Source: Martinezella lusitana (GTDB taxonomy: Bacteria > Pseudomonadota > Alphaproteobacteria > Rhizobiales > Rhizobiaceae). From it: 40,544 nucleotides of DNA. Location of the stretch: NCBI RefSeq assembly GCF_900094565.1, contig NZ_FMAF01000043.1, positions 1 through 40,544 of the forward strand, read 5' to 3'. Shown one piece after another: positions 19,594 to 27,536 of this stretch (positions are counted from its first letter, which is position 1; each line of letters starts with the position of its first letter). Position numbers and translations under genes: made by a program. The notes below the pieces were generated by a model. It was not told where the DNA came from. It saw nothing but the letters and a program-made list of their open reading frames with translations, and searched no databases.

Positions 19594-21102
19594 ATGAGTG
19601 CGACTACGTCCAATCTTCTTAGAAGCTCGCTGATCAGTCTGGCCGCGACGTCGATTTCGCTGGCTGCTGGCTTTGCGAGCAGCATCATAGCTGCGCGCCT
19701 GCTCGGCCCGGCAGGGTCCGGCAAAGTCGCTTACGCGTTATGGGTTGCGACCTCCGCAGCAGCATTGGCGGATATGGGCCTGCCGCAGACGTTGCTGCGC
19801 AATGCCGGCAGCCTCTCTGGCGATGGGGAAACCTGGAAAGCGCTGGTGCGCACGGCGCTACGCAGCTTCATGATTTCAGTCAGCATGGTAAGTGCGGCCA
19901 TACTGGTGTTTGCCGCAATCACTTACGTTCAGCGCGACGCGCGACACGCCTGGTTCTGGATCGTCACCGGGCTGTTGTTCTTGAGCTACACATTTCACGT
20001 CTTCTCCACAGCAATCGCTCGCGGAAGAAATCGTTTCGGCCAAACCGCGCGTAGCACCGTTCTTGGCGGAATACTGCAGGTCCCACTCGTTTTTATCGGA
20101 GCCTGGCTGCTTGGTCCAACCGGCGTCCTGATCGGATACATCGCGCGCTACCTGCCGCAGGCGCTGAAATTGCGCGGCTACATCGATCGCGATATCAGGC
20201 CTTCTCGTGAAGCACTGACGCCGGAAATGCATCGCTATGGTCGCTATATATGGTTGAGCGACCTTATCGAAATTCTAGTCCTATCGCGCATTGAGTTCCT
20301 GTTTCTCGGCCTCGTCCTCTCTCCCACCAGCATTGGCTATTTTGCGGCAGGCCTCGGTCTGGCCGGTCTCATCGAACAGGTCATGCTCCAGATATCGCCT
20401 GCCTTGATCGTCAGCTTTACCGATGCCCAGGCCAAAGATGATCGCCAGATGCTTCAAGCCGCATATAGTCGCGTCATTCGCATAGTCGCTCTGATCATGC
20501 TGCCGATCAGCTTTGGCGGCGCAACCATCATGCCCGATCTTTTGCCGCTGATCTTTGGCGATGCCTTCAAGCCCGCGATTCCAGCAGCGGCAACACTGCT
20601 CGCTTTTGTTTGGCCTGCCGGCCTGTCTGTCATCCCCTGGGGTATGATCGGCGCGTCCGGGCGCAGCGCTCTTTTGCTGCGCGTGCAGATCGTAAGCGGC
20701 ATATTGACGATAATGCTCTTGACCGTTCTCGTACCACTGATGGGGCTCGAGGGAGCCGCGCTTGCTCGCGCGACGATCGTGACATTGACTTTTGCACTAC
20801 TCGGCCGGACTGCTTGGAAATATGTCCGAGTTGCCGTACCCATTGCTGCGTTGACAAAAACGATACTGGCTGCCCTTCTTTGCGCGGCCGCCGCAGGGCT
20901 CGGCATTTACAATTTCGACGGAGCAGCGGCCGTTGCGACGGCTATTCCCGCAGGGGCCGTCGCCTACGTGCTGGCAATCCGATTTCTGCGCTTGATTACG
21001 CCCGAAGACGTACGAATCCTGATGGATACTGCCGGCGGAAAATTGCCCCGAGCATCACGCCCGCTCGTCAACAGTCTGTTGAACCTCGTCGCACCGGGCT
21101 AA
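19594..21102 (+). CDS. Polysaccharide flippase (Wzx/MATE-like oligosaccharide exporter)
   Basis: The 502-residue membrane protein carries the polysaccharide-synthesis signature ISLAAGFASSIIAARLLGPAGSGKVAYAL (split, about 15-45) and 12-14 hydrophobic segments through to AIPAGAVAYVLAIRFLRLI. Such proteins flip lipid-linked repeat units across the inner membrane. The start at 19594 is set by AGGAGG six bases upstream; an ATG nine codons earlier has no such site. Its stop is 6 bases from the stop of the converging glycosyltransferase gene. Its neighbours are all polysaccharide enzymes, which supports a repeat-unit exporter over a multidrug MATE pump. Confidence 0.9.
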   Translation: MSATTSNLLRSSLISLAATSISLAAGFASSIIAARLLGPAGSGKVAYALWVATSAAALADMGLPQTLLRNAGSLSGDGETWKALVRTALRSFMISVSMVSAAILVFAAITYVQRDARHAWFWIVTGLLFLSYTFHVFSTAIARGRNRFGQTARSTVLGGILQVPLVFIGAWLLGPTGVLIGYIARYLPQALKLRGYIDRDIRPSREALTPEMHRYGRYIWLSDLIEILVLSRIEFLFLGLVLSPTSIGYFAAGLGLAGLIEQVMLQISPALIVSFTDAQAKDDRQMLQAAYSRVIRIVALIMLPISFGGATIMPDLLPLIFGDAFKPAIPAAATLLAFVWPAGLSVIPWGMIGASGRSALLLRVQIVSGILTIMLLTVLVPLMGLEGAALARATIVTLTFALLGRTAWKYVRVAVPIAALTKTILAALLCAAAAGLGIYNFDGAAAVATAIPAGAVAYVLAIRFLRLITPEDVRILMDTAGGKLPRASRPLVNSLLNLVAPG

Positions 21103-21108
21103 GCCCGA

Positions 21109-22269
21109 TCATGGCGTTTCAAAAGCGGCAGCCAATGTCTGCCGGGCAACCTCGTCCCAGGTCATTATCCCATCGCGAAAAGTCGGCGAACGCCGCATCG
21201 CCAGCGCCGCGTCGACCTTCTTTCGCCAAGCGGTTTCGCCGTCAAGGCGATAGGCAATACCGTTCGCACGGGTAAAGGGAACGAGATCAGGCAGCAGGAT
21301 CGGTAGACCGCAGTAGCTGTACTGCGCGAGTTTCAAGCTCGATTCCGCCAGGTAAATCTCATCTGCCGTCAGGCGATAGGGAGCGATGCCAAAATCGGCG
21401 TGCTGCAAGTATGGTACGATGCTCTCGAAATCCCTCTCACCGTAGATGGCGATGTTCGGCAGCGCCCAACCACTCCATTGCGCACCAAAGACATGGAAAT
21501 TCACATCCGGAGCGGCCGCAGCCATGGCGGCGACAGATGGCTGGTCAAAGAGCATGTTACCGATCGAAACAGCATTGCGGCTACCAGCTTGATACGGCGA
21601 CGGCTGGTCGCGATCGAACACGGCGGCATCGACACCCTGAGGAATGACCCGTACACGCCCACCCTGGGGAAGCAGCGCCCCGAGCCTTTCCGAAGGAACG
21701 CAAATTGCGTCGAAGCGACTAACCGCGGCAGCTTGAATATCTTGCAGCACAGGTGCTGCGCGTATGCTTCTCAGCAGGTCGCGACAAAAATACAGAGTTC
21801 GCGCCTTCGGATTGAGCCGCTTGATCCGGTCAAAGAAAGCAAGTGCTGAGCCGCTTTCGATCAGCACCAGATCGGCAGCGGCTATGACATGACGGGCAAA
21901 GCGCGGCAGGTAGCTGCCATAAAGCCGAAAGAGCATCGCATTTGCCGCATTCAGAAAGCGGTTGTTCGAACTGAATGCATGGAGTGGCGGGAGATACGCG
22001 CCCGCCCTCAGATTGACGCCGATAGTCTGAAATCGATTCGCTTGGCTTCCCGACAAGGCTCGGAAGCGCGGGCGATCCTTGAGCAGAGTCAGCCAACTAT
22101 GGCCAATGGTGAGAAAATGGACGTCGTGTCCCTGCTCGGCCCAGCGGGATGCAACGAAGTGGATCGACGCCTTGCGATAGCCGCGTAAAAACGCATGCGA
22201 CGTCAGAATGACGATTTTTCGTCGTGGCTCGGTCGCGTCCCCGGCCACCCCTGCTTCTCCGTTTGCCAC
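21109..22269 (-). CDS. GumK-like glucuronosyltransferase (GT70)
   Basis: The 386-residue protein aligns by eye with Xanthomonas GumK, which adds glucuronic acid during xanthan repeat-unit assembly. Shared blocks are RKASIHFVASRWAEQGHDVHF near the N-terminus, VLIESGSALAFFDRIKRLNPKA, YFCRDLL (Asp164 at the place of the GumK catalytic Asp), SIGNMLFDQPSV, and the donor-binding FGIAPYRLTADEIYLAESSL with LKLAQYSYCGLPILLPD. It is a cytosolic or membrane-associated GT-B enzyme without a membrane span. The GTG start at 22269 has GGGGA six bases upstream. The acceptor lipid-linked sugar is unknown. Confidence 0.85.
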   Translation of the reverse strand: MANGEAGVAGDATEPRRKIVILTSHAFLRGYRKASIHFVASRWAEQGHDVHFLTIGHSWLTLLKDRPRFRALSGSQANRFQTIGVNLRAGAYLPPLHAFSSNNRFLNAANAMLFRLYGSYLPRFARHVIAAADLVLIESGSALAFFDRIKRLNPKARTLYFCRDLLRSIRAAPVLQDIQAAAVSRFDAICVPSERLGALLPQGGRVRVIPQGVDAAVFDRDQPSPYQAGSRNAVSIGNMLFDQPSVAAMAAAAPDVNFHVFGAQWSGWALPNIAIYGERDFESIVPYLQHADFGIAPYRLTADEIYLAESSLKLAQYSYCGLPILLPDLVPFTRANGIAYRLDGETAWRKKVDAALAMRRSPTFRDGIMTWDEVARQTLAAAFETP

Positions 22270-22600
22270 GGGCGATCCCCAACAGCGATCTTCAGTCGGT
22301 TTCTCTCATGCCCGACATCAAAACGTCGATTAGGTTGCGGCGACGAACCGTCATGTCCGGGGCGCTGATAACCGCAACCAAAGCCCAGTTTGCGGCGATA
22401 TGAACCGCAAAGCGTCTAACAGGCAGTTAAAGTTGGACAATCGGCCTATACATTGCAAATAATAAATGCAGAGAACGCCTCTGGATCTGCCGTGGTCGCT
22501 ATCAACGCATCGTGAAACCGCATTGCGCTCGCTTGCCCGCACGAAGCGAACAGGTCATTGATAACGCTCCATGAATATCTCGCCAGAGGAATATCCCAGC
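22270..22600. other. Intergenic region upstream of the polysaccharide lyase
   Basis: There is no gene in these 331 bases between divergent genes. An inverted repeat TTTGCGG-N9-CCGCAAA (22389-22395/22405-22411) lies upstream of a TTGGAC box (22433-22438), a possible operator and -35 element for the lyase gene. AACCGCAA recurs nearby at about 22369. No terminator or RNA gene was seen. Confidence 0.4.
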
Positions 22601-23578
22601 ATGAATGCAAAATACGCGCTGCCCGCTATCCTGGCATGCACTTGCACATGCGCCGTGACACCGGCCTTGGCCGACGACCCGGCTCAATTGGTGCTACGCG
22701 ATGGCTTCGACGGCAGCGAGTTCGCACCATCCGGTCATCTTTATTATCGCGACAACTCCGAGCAGAAAGCAGGCTCAGTCGAGTTTCAATCGGAAGTCAA
22801 ACGCTCGGGCACCGGAGCGTTGAAGCTCAGCGTCAAACCATTGTGCCCGCCGGGCAAGGCGAACTGCAGCGAGAGAGCGGAAATCTGGGAGCGTACCAAA
22901 TATCGCGTTCCATACAATAAGGGCGTCTGGTACGGCTTTGCCGTCAAGTTCGCCGATCCCATTCCCTCAGGCGATCATCGCTATCTCATAGCGCAGTGGA
23001 AGCGAGAGATCGGCCCAAAAGCACAAGGTGATTTCAGTCCCTTCCTGGCGTTCCGGCTCAACAACGGCAAGCTCTTCGCGACTGTCGAAACGAACTATGT
23101 CGCCCCAACTGCCAAGAAGGACGAGCTCGAGAGCACCGGCAAAGCTTGCAGCGATAACGAGACACCGGTCTGGTTTCGTCCGAACACCAATCAAATGCGT
23201 GCGCTGGTCGCCACAGATGGCAACTGGAGCAATGAAGACGGCACTGAGTTTACCGGTTGCACCAACGCTATTAAAGTAATCGATCGTGGTAACAAACTAC
23301 CGACACCAGATTCCGGCTGGATAGACTTCGCCATTTACAGTAAGCCCGGCCCAGATGGCTCAGGGCACATCGAAATATTCGCCAATGATAAATGGATTGT
23401 CACGGTCACGGGACACATTGGACATGCAGACCAAGGGCTTGGAAAGAACCAATATTTCAAATTTGGCCCCTATCGCGCCGCAGATACAACGGTATGGACC
23501 CTCTACTATGATGATTTTCGTCGGTCGCCTCGCTGTGCCGATGTATTGTCGGATCCCAAGCTTTGCCCGATGAAATGA
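22601..23578 (+). CDS. Secreted polysaccharide lyase (heparin lyase I-like family)
   Basis: The 325-residue protein starts with a Sec signal peptide (MNAKYALPAILACTCTCAVT, then PALA, cleavage before DDPAQ). The mature part is a beta-jelly-roll lyase of the polysaccharide lyase/heparin-lyase-I type. VLRDGFDGSEFAPSGHLYYR, KRSGTGALKLSV, NCSERAEIWERTKYRV, VWYGFAVKF, HRYLIAQWKRE and the late GSGHIEIFANDKWIVTVTGH are its typical strands. It probably cleaves uronic-acid-containing polysaccharide in the periplasm or outside, fitting the glucuronosyltransferase next door. ATG at 22601 gives a clean signal peptide; one ten codons upstream does not. Cysteine pairs in the mature part may form disulfides. 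Confidence 0.87.
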   Translation: MNAKYALPAILACTCTCAVTPALADDPAQLVLRDGFDGSEFAPSGHLYYRDNSEQKAGSVEFQSEVKRSGTGALKLSVKPLCPPGKANCSERAEIWERTKYRVPYNKGVWYGFAVKFADPIPSGDHRYLIAQWKREIGPKAQGDFSPFLAFRLNNGKLFATVETNYVAPTAKKDELESTGKACSDNETPVWFRPNTNQMRALVATDGNWSNEDGTEFTGCTNAIKVIDRGNKLPTPDSGWIDFAIYSKPGPDGSGHIEIFANDKWIVTVTGHIGHADQGLGKNQYFKFGPYRAADTTVWTLYYDDFRRSPRCADVLSDPKLCPMK

Positions 23579-23639
23579 CAGGCAGGCGGATGCGTTTCGA
23601 TGTCGACAAACATTGCAAGGGGAATGCTACGAGGATCTT

Positions 23640-23661
23640 GCGAGTTTTTTAATGAACTCGC
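23640..23661 (+). terminator. Possible terminator hairpin after the lyase gene
   Basis: GCGAGTT (23640-23646) pairs with AACTCGC (23655-23661) around an 8-base AT-rich loop. CCTTTTTGC follows seven bases later, so the T-run is displaced and the call is tentative. Confidence 0.4.
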
Positions 23662-23715
23662 CTGAACCTTTTTGCTTCTTGTTGGTTATGTCCTCTTAAA
23701 GAGGAGGCCACCGAA

Positions 23716-24012
23716 ATGCTTACCACCCATCGCGATTGCAAGCATCATGTAAAGAGAAATGCAATTCCATCTCTAGGTGAGATAGAGGGCCGTGTTGCCG
23801 TTCTTGAAATCGTTGCTCAATCCGCCCTGACGCATGTCTTCGATGAAGGCGAGGTTGATATCGACGCCGTGCTTTTGTCACAAATTCGCAGAGCCATGCA
23901 TCGCAAATGCACGGAATTGAAGTTGGACGGTGAAGACGTGGCATCTGCGCTTTCTTACGCAGAGGAGTTGATCGAGGCCGCGGTCAGGGCGTCGCATCCA
24001 ACCCATCAATGA
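23716..24012 (+). CDS. Small protein of unknown function (98 aa)
   Basis: The 98-residue acidic, mostly helical protein is not assigned to a family. It has a basic N-terminus (TTHRDCKHHVKRN) followed by GEIEGRVAVLEIVAQSALTHVF and a charged helix RRAMHRKCTELKLDGEDVASALSYAEELIEAAV. It lacks a signal or membrane segment. GAGGAGG (23701-23707) precedes the ATG and lies partly in a TCCTCT/AGAGGA hairpin (23691-23705), which could limit its translation. Its stop TGA overlaps the next ATG, forming a two-gene unit with a tiny membrane protein. The function is unknown. Confidence 0.72.
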   Translation: MLTTHRDCKHHVKRNAIPSLGEIEGRVAVLEIVAQSALTHVFDEGEVDIDAVLLSQIRRAMHRKCTELKLDGEDVASALSYAEELIEAAVRASHPTHQ

Positions 24013-24164
24013 TGCCTTCAGGGCCGAGATTAGTTTTGTCCATCATGGTGGCGCTAGCACTTACGCTTGGCGCCTTCCTTCTTGTCGCGCGCCATGATTC
24101 AAGAAGCAAACTTGCCGTGCACCCGGACCCGGCTCAGTCTGGATCGCATCAAACCCCGCAATAA
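24009..24164 (+). CDS. Tiny single-span membrane protein (51 aa), coupled to the upstream gene
   Basis: A 51-codon frame starts at the ATG that overlaps the previous stop (ATGA, 24009-24012). The product has MMPSGPR at the N-terminus, one hydrophobic span LVLSIMVALALTLGAFLLVA (residues 8-27), then a positively charged ARHDSRSK edge and a short polar tail ending in HQTPQ. Positive residues after the span suit a cytoplasmic C-terminus or an uncleaved signal anchor. There is no ribosome-binding site of its own, so coupling is the likely mode. The overlap and the membrane-like composition are the evidence; no homologue is recognised. Confidence 0.5.
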   Translation: MMPSGPRLVLSIMVALALTLGAFLLVARHDSRSKLAVHPDPAQSGSHQTPQ

Positions 24165-24321
24165 TGTGCCGCAAGGACGCTATGTCGCGTTAAGAGACAG
24201 GGCACGTGTATCCTATCAGGCTGACGTTAACGTCGACCGACGAAGGCGATTGCAAATCTCAGAAATCAAAGCAGTGTGCGCTACATCCATCCGGTTAAAG
24301 CTTTCAACAATGGTGTAGCGA

Positions 24322-24528
24322 ATGTCTATGATGGTCAGTGCGCCACTTTATGCCGACGACATCGATGTCCTTGCAAACGCGCTTTTTGCTTGGTGCGCCG
24401 AACGCAGCATCAAGTTACAAAGCCAAGAGGGCCTGTCCGCGGCCAACGTGGCTATAAATCTTTACGACGCCGGCTATCAAACGCAGGACCGGCTTCTTGG
24501 CGCGCTGCATGACCATGAGTTTCATTGA
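24322..24528 (+). CDS. Small hypothetical protein (68 aa)
   Basis: The 68-residue frame has protein-like composition: DIDVLANALFAWCAERSIKL, GLSAANVAINLYDAGYQTQDRLLGAL and an acidic/His C-terminus HDHEFH. It reads as two or three helices without a signal peptide. The ribosome-binding site is weak (no clear GGAG before 24322). It lies in the stretch of small genes between the polysaccharide group and the isomerase gene. I do not recognise a family. Confidence 0.5.
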   Translation: MSMMVSAPLYADDIDVLANALFAWCAERSIKLQSQEGLSAANVAINLYDAGYQTQDRLLGALHDHEFH

Positions 24529-24640
24529 GACCGACGTCATGCAATGTGGGCCGCATTGGAAACGGTCGACATAGTTCGCAAAAACAGGCGCGTCAGACCG
24601 CTCCCAAAACGACTGGATTTTAGTTCCGATAAACACGTCT

Positions 24641-25498
24641 TTATGCTGCTGTGACCTTTTGCAGGACACCTGCAATGCAATCGCGTTCTTCGAGAATCCC
24701 AGTCCATTCATCTTCATGGTATTGCGAATCATAGATCAGCGTGAAAGGGCCTCGGTAACCGGCAGCGTCGGAAAGTTCGACGCAACGTGCGTAGTCCTCC
24801 GCGTCAAGACCTGCCGCTGAATAACGACCCTTGGCATGGCACAATTCGGCACGCCCCATGATCTTCGCTAGATCTTCATATTTGCCAGCGCGCTCCCAAT
24901 TGCCGAAATCCCCGTTGAGACCGACTTTGCCATTCAAGGCATCAAGAACGCGATTGAGTTCCGCCGGGCCGGGCAGCAGATCAAACCAGTTTTCTATAAC
25001 GAGACGTACACCCGCGTCGGCAGCCTCCTCAGCCAGTTGGCGAAGATGTATTTCTGCCCGATGTAAAGCTGCATCGCTTGGCTGAGCCTTGCCGGCAATC
25101 ACGCGCATATTCTCGGCCCCGAGAGCCGCTGCGGTATCGATCCAACCGGCCATCCATTTGGCGTCACGTCGAGCCGTCTCGGGATCACTGAGATCACCAT
25201 CCTCGATCAACAGTGTTTGCACCTTAACATCCACTTCTTCGGCGGCGCTCCGCAAGTCGGCAACGTAGCTCGACACACGGCTTGGCAAATGGAAAGAGCA
25301 AATCTCGAGCCGAAAGATATCGTGCTCAGCACATTGGCGCGGCAAATCAATCAATTCGACGACCCCCTCCCCATAAGCAGGCTGGCGGGTCGGTGTTTCG
25401 ACACCATCGGGCCTATATGGATAAATGCCGCCGAGCGCACGGTGCAGGGACCACGTGGATACGGCAAAACGATCTGCAAGGTCGATCGCGAAGCTCAT
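24641..25498 (-). CDS. TIM-barrel sugar isomerase/epimerase (AP endonuclease 2 superfamily)
   Basis: The 285-residue protein shows the xylose-isomerase-like TIM barrel. FAVSTWSLHRALGG is the first strand, and PRQCAEHDIFRLEICSFHLP the second with its metal-near Glu. VRLVIENWFDLLPGP carries the metal-ligand Glu; VGLNGDFGNWERAG, AELCHAKGRY (His) and PFTLIYDSQYHEDEW complete the set. Members isomerise or epimerise keto sugars or inositols, or cleave abasic DNA; the first is more likely from the overall pattern. AAGGAGG lies eight bases before the ATG. It lies downstream of, and on the same strand as, the tail/lysis genes, but looks like a host metabolic gene. Confidence 0.85.
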   Translation of the reverse strand: MSFAIDLADRFAVSTWSLHRALGGIYPYRPDGVETPTRQPAYGEGVVELIDLPRQCAEHDIFRLEICSFHLPSRVSSYVADLRSAAEEVDVKVQTLLIEDGDLSDPETARRDAKWMAGWIDTAAALGAENMRVIAGKAQPSDAALHRAEIHLRQLAEEAADAGVRLVIENWFDLLPGPAELNRVLDALNGKVGLNGDFGNWERAGKYEDLAKIMGRAELCHAKGRYSAAGLDAEDYARCVELSDAAGYRGPFTLIYDSQYHEDEWTGILEERDCIAGVLQKVTAA

Positions 25499-25652
25499 TT
25501 CATTCCCCTCCTTGATTCCTCAAACTCTCGTGAGAGCAGGTAAGAAGTAGATTGAACAGACCGGATATCAATCGAAATCCGGAGATCGATCACATTGCCT
25601 TCGCGGACAACCCGATCCCACGCAGAAGGAACATTCGAAATATCAGGCACGG

Positions 25653-25982
25653 TCACGGTACCCCACGGCCGCCGTTCACCCATCGGGAAATGGCGTCGAA
25701 GATCAAGTCGGCAATCCACATGGCGCATACGCCGACGACAAAAGCCGTCGCATTCATGGCTGCGACATCCTTTTGCGGCAGAGGCCAATTGATGGCACGC
25801 AGGTAAAAGAGCACCGGCTCCGTTAGATATGCTGCCGCCAGCGCTCCGCAGATCGGCGATGCAACAATCTCCCGCATTGTGTATCGACGCCTGGAAAGAC
25901 CACGCAAGATGCCGCCGGAAAGGCCAGCAATGACGACCCCGGCTTTGATGCCCAACGCATCCAGAAATTCGTGCATCGTCAT
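25653..25982 (-). CDS. Holin-like membrane protein of the tail/lysis module
   Basis: The 109-residue protein has three hydrophobic segments: about 13-28 (GVVIAGLSGGILRGL), 40-62 (VASPICGALAAAYLTEPVLF) and 76-98 (NATAFVVGVCAMWIADLIFD). A basic loop (SRRRYTMRE) lies between the first two. Size, topology and its place after the endolysin gene suit a holin, the protein that opens the inner membrane at lysis. This role is inferred; some phage membrane proteins of this size have other jobs. It is the last gene of the run before the TIM-barrel gene. Confidence 0.72.
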   Translation of the reverse strand: MTMHEFLDALGIKAGVVIAGLSGGILRGLSRRRYTMREIVASPICGALAAAYLTEPVLFYLRAINWPLPQKDVAAMNATAFVVGVCAMWIADLIFDAISRWVNGGRGVP

Positions 25983-26041
25983 TGTTTTCTCTACTGGAAA
26001 TCTGACGCTCTCGTTCGTCGAGGCGTGCTGCGGGAAAAGCC

Positions 26042-26293
26042 TTATTTGTCGACAGGCGGCTGAGGTTTTATCAACCCCGAGATCCCATCACGCATGATAT
26101 TGACCGCGATCTTGAGAGCGCTCAGAGCGGCAACTGCAGCAGCGGTGTAGCTGGGGCCGACAAAGGACTGTGAACACTCCAACGTGCCATCAGCAAGCTG
26201 AGCGCAACCTGTTGCCAACAGAATGGCAACGATCAGTGCCGACAGAGTGATGGATACATTGAGAAGATTATGCAAAGCATTGGTGTTGAACAT
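26042..26293 (-). CDS. Small two-span membrane protein of the lysis region
   Basis: With the start at 26293 (AAGGAAA seven bases upstream), the product is 83 residues with two hydrophobic segments, about 11-30 (LNVSITLSALIVAILLATG) and 47-66 (SYTAAAVAALSALKIAVNIM). The first ends in ATGC, a lipobox-like sequence, so it might instead be a lipoprotein with a C-terminal span. It could be a second holin, an antiholin or a spanin-like protein; the sequence does not decide. An in-frame extension to 26479 is proline-rich and not membrane-like, and is left out. Confidence 0.6.
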   Translation of the reverse strand: MFNTNALHNLLNVSITLSALIVAILLATGCAQLADGTLECSQSFVGPSYTAAAVAALSALKIAVNIMRDGISGLIKPQPPVDK

Positions 26294-26608
26294 CTTTTTC
26301 CTTTTTTCACATGGAGGGATGGGAGGGATGGGCGCGATCCGCGGACAACGTTCACTAGGGTCGTTCATATGATATCGCCTGGCTTCATTGGCCGATTGGT
26401 CTGCCGATGAGAGTTTTTTGATTGAAGGGGCAATTGAACCTTGCCGAAGGTGATTGGCCATCCTTTGGGTTGGTCGCAACGGAGCTTAAGCCGGGCGTTT
26501 CGCTTTGATCCGTGAGTACCCTATGAACTCGTCAGCAAATTTCGGCTCATATTGGTCGCGATCCCCTGGCGGATGGCAGCGCCATCTGGGATCCAACCTG
26601 GGGCAAGA
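26294..26608. other. Gap between endolysin and small membrane protein genes
   Basis: I see no convincing gene in these 315 bases. The minus-strand frame continuous with the next gene is open to 26479 but encodes an unlikely proline/arginine-rich peptide. A purine/pyrimidine-biased GGGAGGGATGGGAGGGATGG run occurs at 26313-26332. No terminator was found. Confidence 0.4.
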
Positions 26609-27241
26609 CTATCGCGCGGCCTCGAGTGCCGCGGCAAATTTCTTGGCGTGACCGGCGATATCGACCGCGCGATCCGAACAATTGATGATTCTTCGCGCAC
26701 CAATCCAATCGGTCGCAGTGGCAGTGAAGAAGTCCGACAATTTCTTACCGGTGAACCGGCCGTTGGTCATCCCGTCAAATAGGATTTCAATGGCCTTGAT
26801 GGGATCAAGCGCCTTATCCGGATCATCGGCAATCCCGTATTTTGTATAATTGTCACGCCCGGTTATCTGTACCAGACCACGACCACGGTAGCGCCAGCCA
26901 TCGCCACTGGCTTCGTCCCGGTTGCCCATCCGGTTTGCATAGGCGCGGTTCGCTATCCGCTGTGGCTGCCGGGCATAGGCGCCGGCCTCCCCCACCGTGA
27001 AATATTTCGGGAAGGTCGCAAGCAGACCGGCGGCCGAGTAGTTTAGATTCTCCGAGATGGCACACATAGTCTTGTCCGTCTCATGATACGTCGTCGCGAG
27101 TATGTAAGCCAACCATCGGCTATCCAACGGTCTGGCCTCCAACTCAGACACGATTGCCTCGATACCATTGACCTGATTTGTCGACAGTCGCCCGCCAAAC
27201 AGCGACAAGCGCAACCCCGCAAAAAACTTTGCGTGCTCCAT
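26609..27241 (-). CDS. Phage endolysin, glycoside hydrolase family 19 (chitinase-like)
   Basis: The 210-residue enzyme cleaves peptidoglycan glycan strands to release phage particles or tailocins. AYILATTYHETDKTM carries the catalytic acid (Glu54), and WRYRGRGLVQITGRDNYTKYG (116-136) is the family signature. It has no signal peptide or membrane span, so it depends on a holin for export, consistent with the two small membrane proteins encoded downstream. The start at 27241 (MEHAKFF) is supported by AAAGGA eight bases upstream; an ATG twelve codons earlier is not. Confidence 0.92.
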   Translation of the reverse strand: MEHAKFFAGLRLSLFGGRLSTNQVNGIEAIVSELEARPLDSRWLAYILATTYHETDKTMCAISENLNYSAAGLLATFPKYFTVGEAGAYARQPQRIANRAYANRMGNRDEASGDGWRYRGRGLVQITGRDNYTKYGIADDPDKALDPIKAIEILFDGMTNGRFTGKKLSDFFTATATDWIGARRIINCSDRAVDIAGHAKKFAAALEAAR

Positions 27242-27536
27242 GTCATTTTCCTTTATTGTCAAAAGTCCGGCCCGCATTCGCGGCGCCTTTGATTACGACC
27301 GGATTTTTTCAAGCTAGGCTTCAGCCGGCGGCGGTAAACGCCATCGATGCGAACAAGCTCGCCCCCAGTGTATTGTTCGCATCACGTGAGCCGTTTCCCG
27401 GTCACCAGGTTCTGCCTCCCCCAGCGCGGCGGAGCCGCATCTCTTGCAGAGCAGCCGTGCTGAGCCACATGCCGTGAAGAGTCTTGGATAACCCGTAAGC
27501 TCAGATCGTTGCTTAAGCGTTCTTTTGAAAATACAC

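Noticed and set aside
24067..24318. 83-codon frame overlapping the 51-residue membrane protein
   Set aside because: It is Arg-rich with no ribosome-binding site and overlaps a better-supported small gene.
23579..25652. Search for a prophage attachment site, tRNA gene or integrase at the left edge of the tail module
   Set aside because: No tRNA, recombinase or obvious direct repeat was seen by eye, so no boundary was called.
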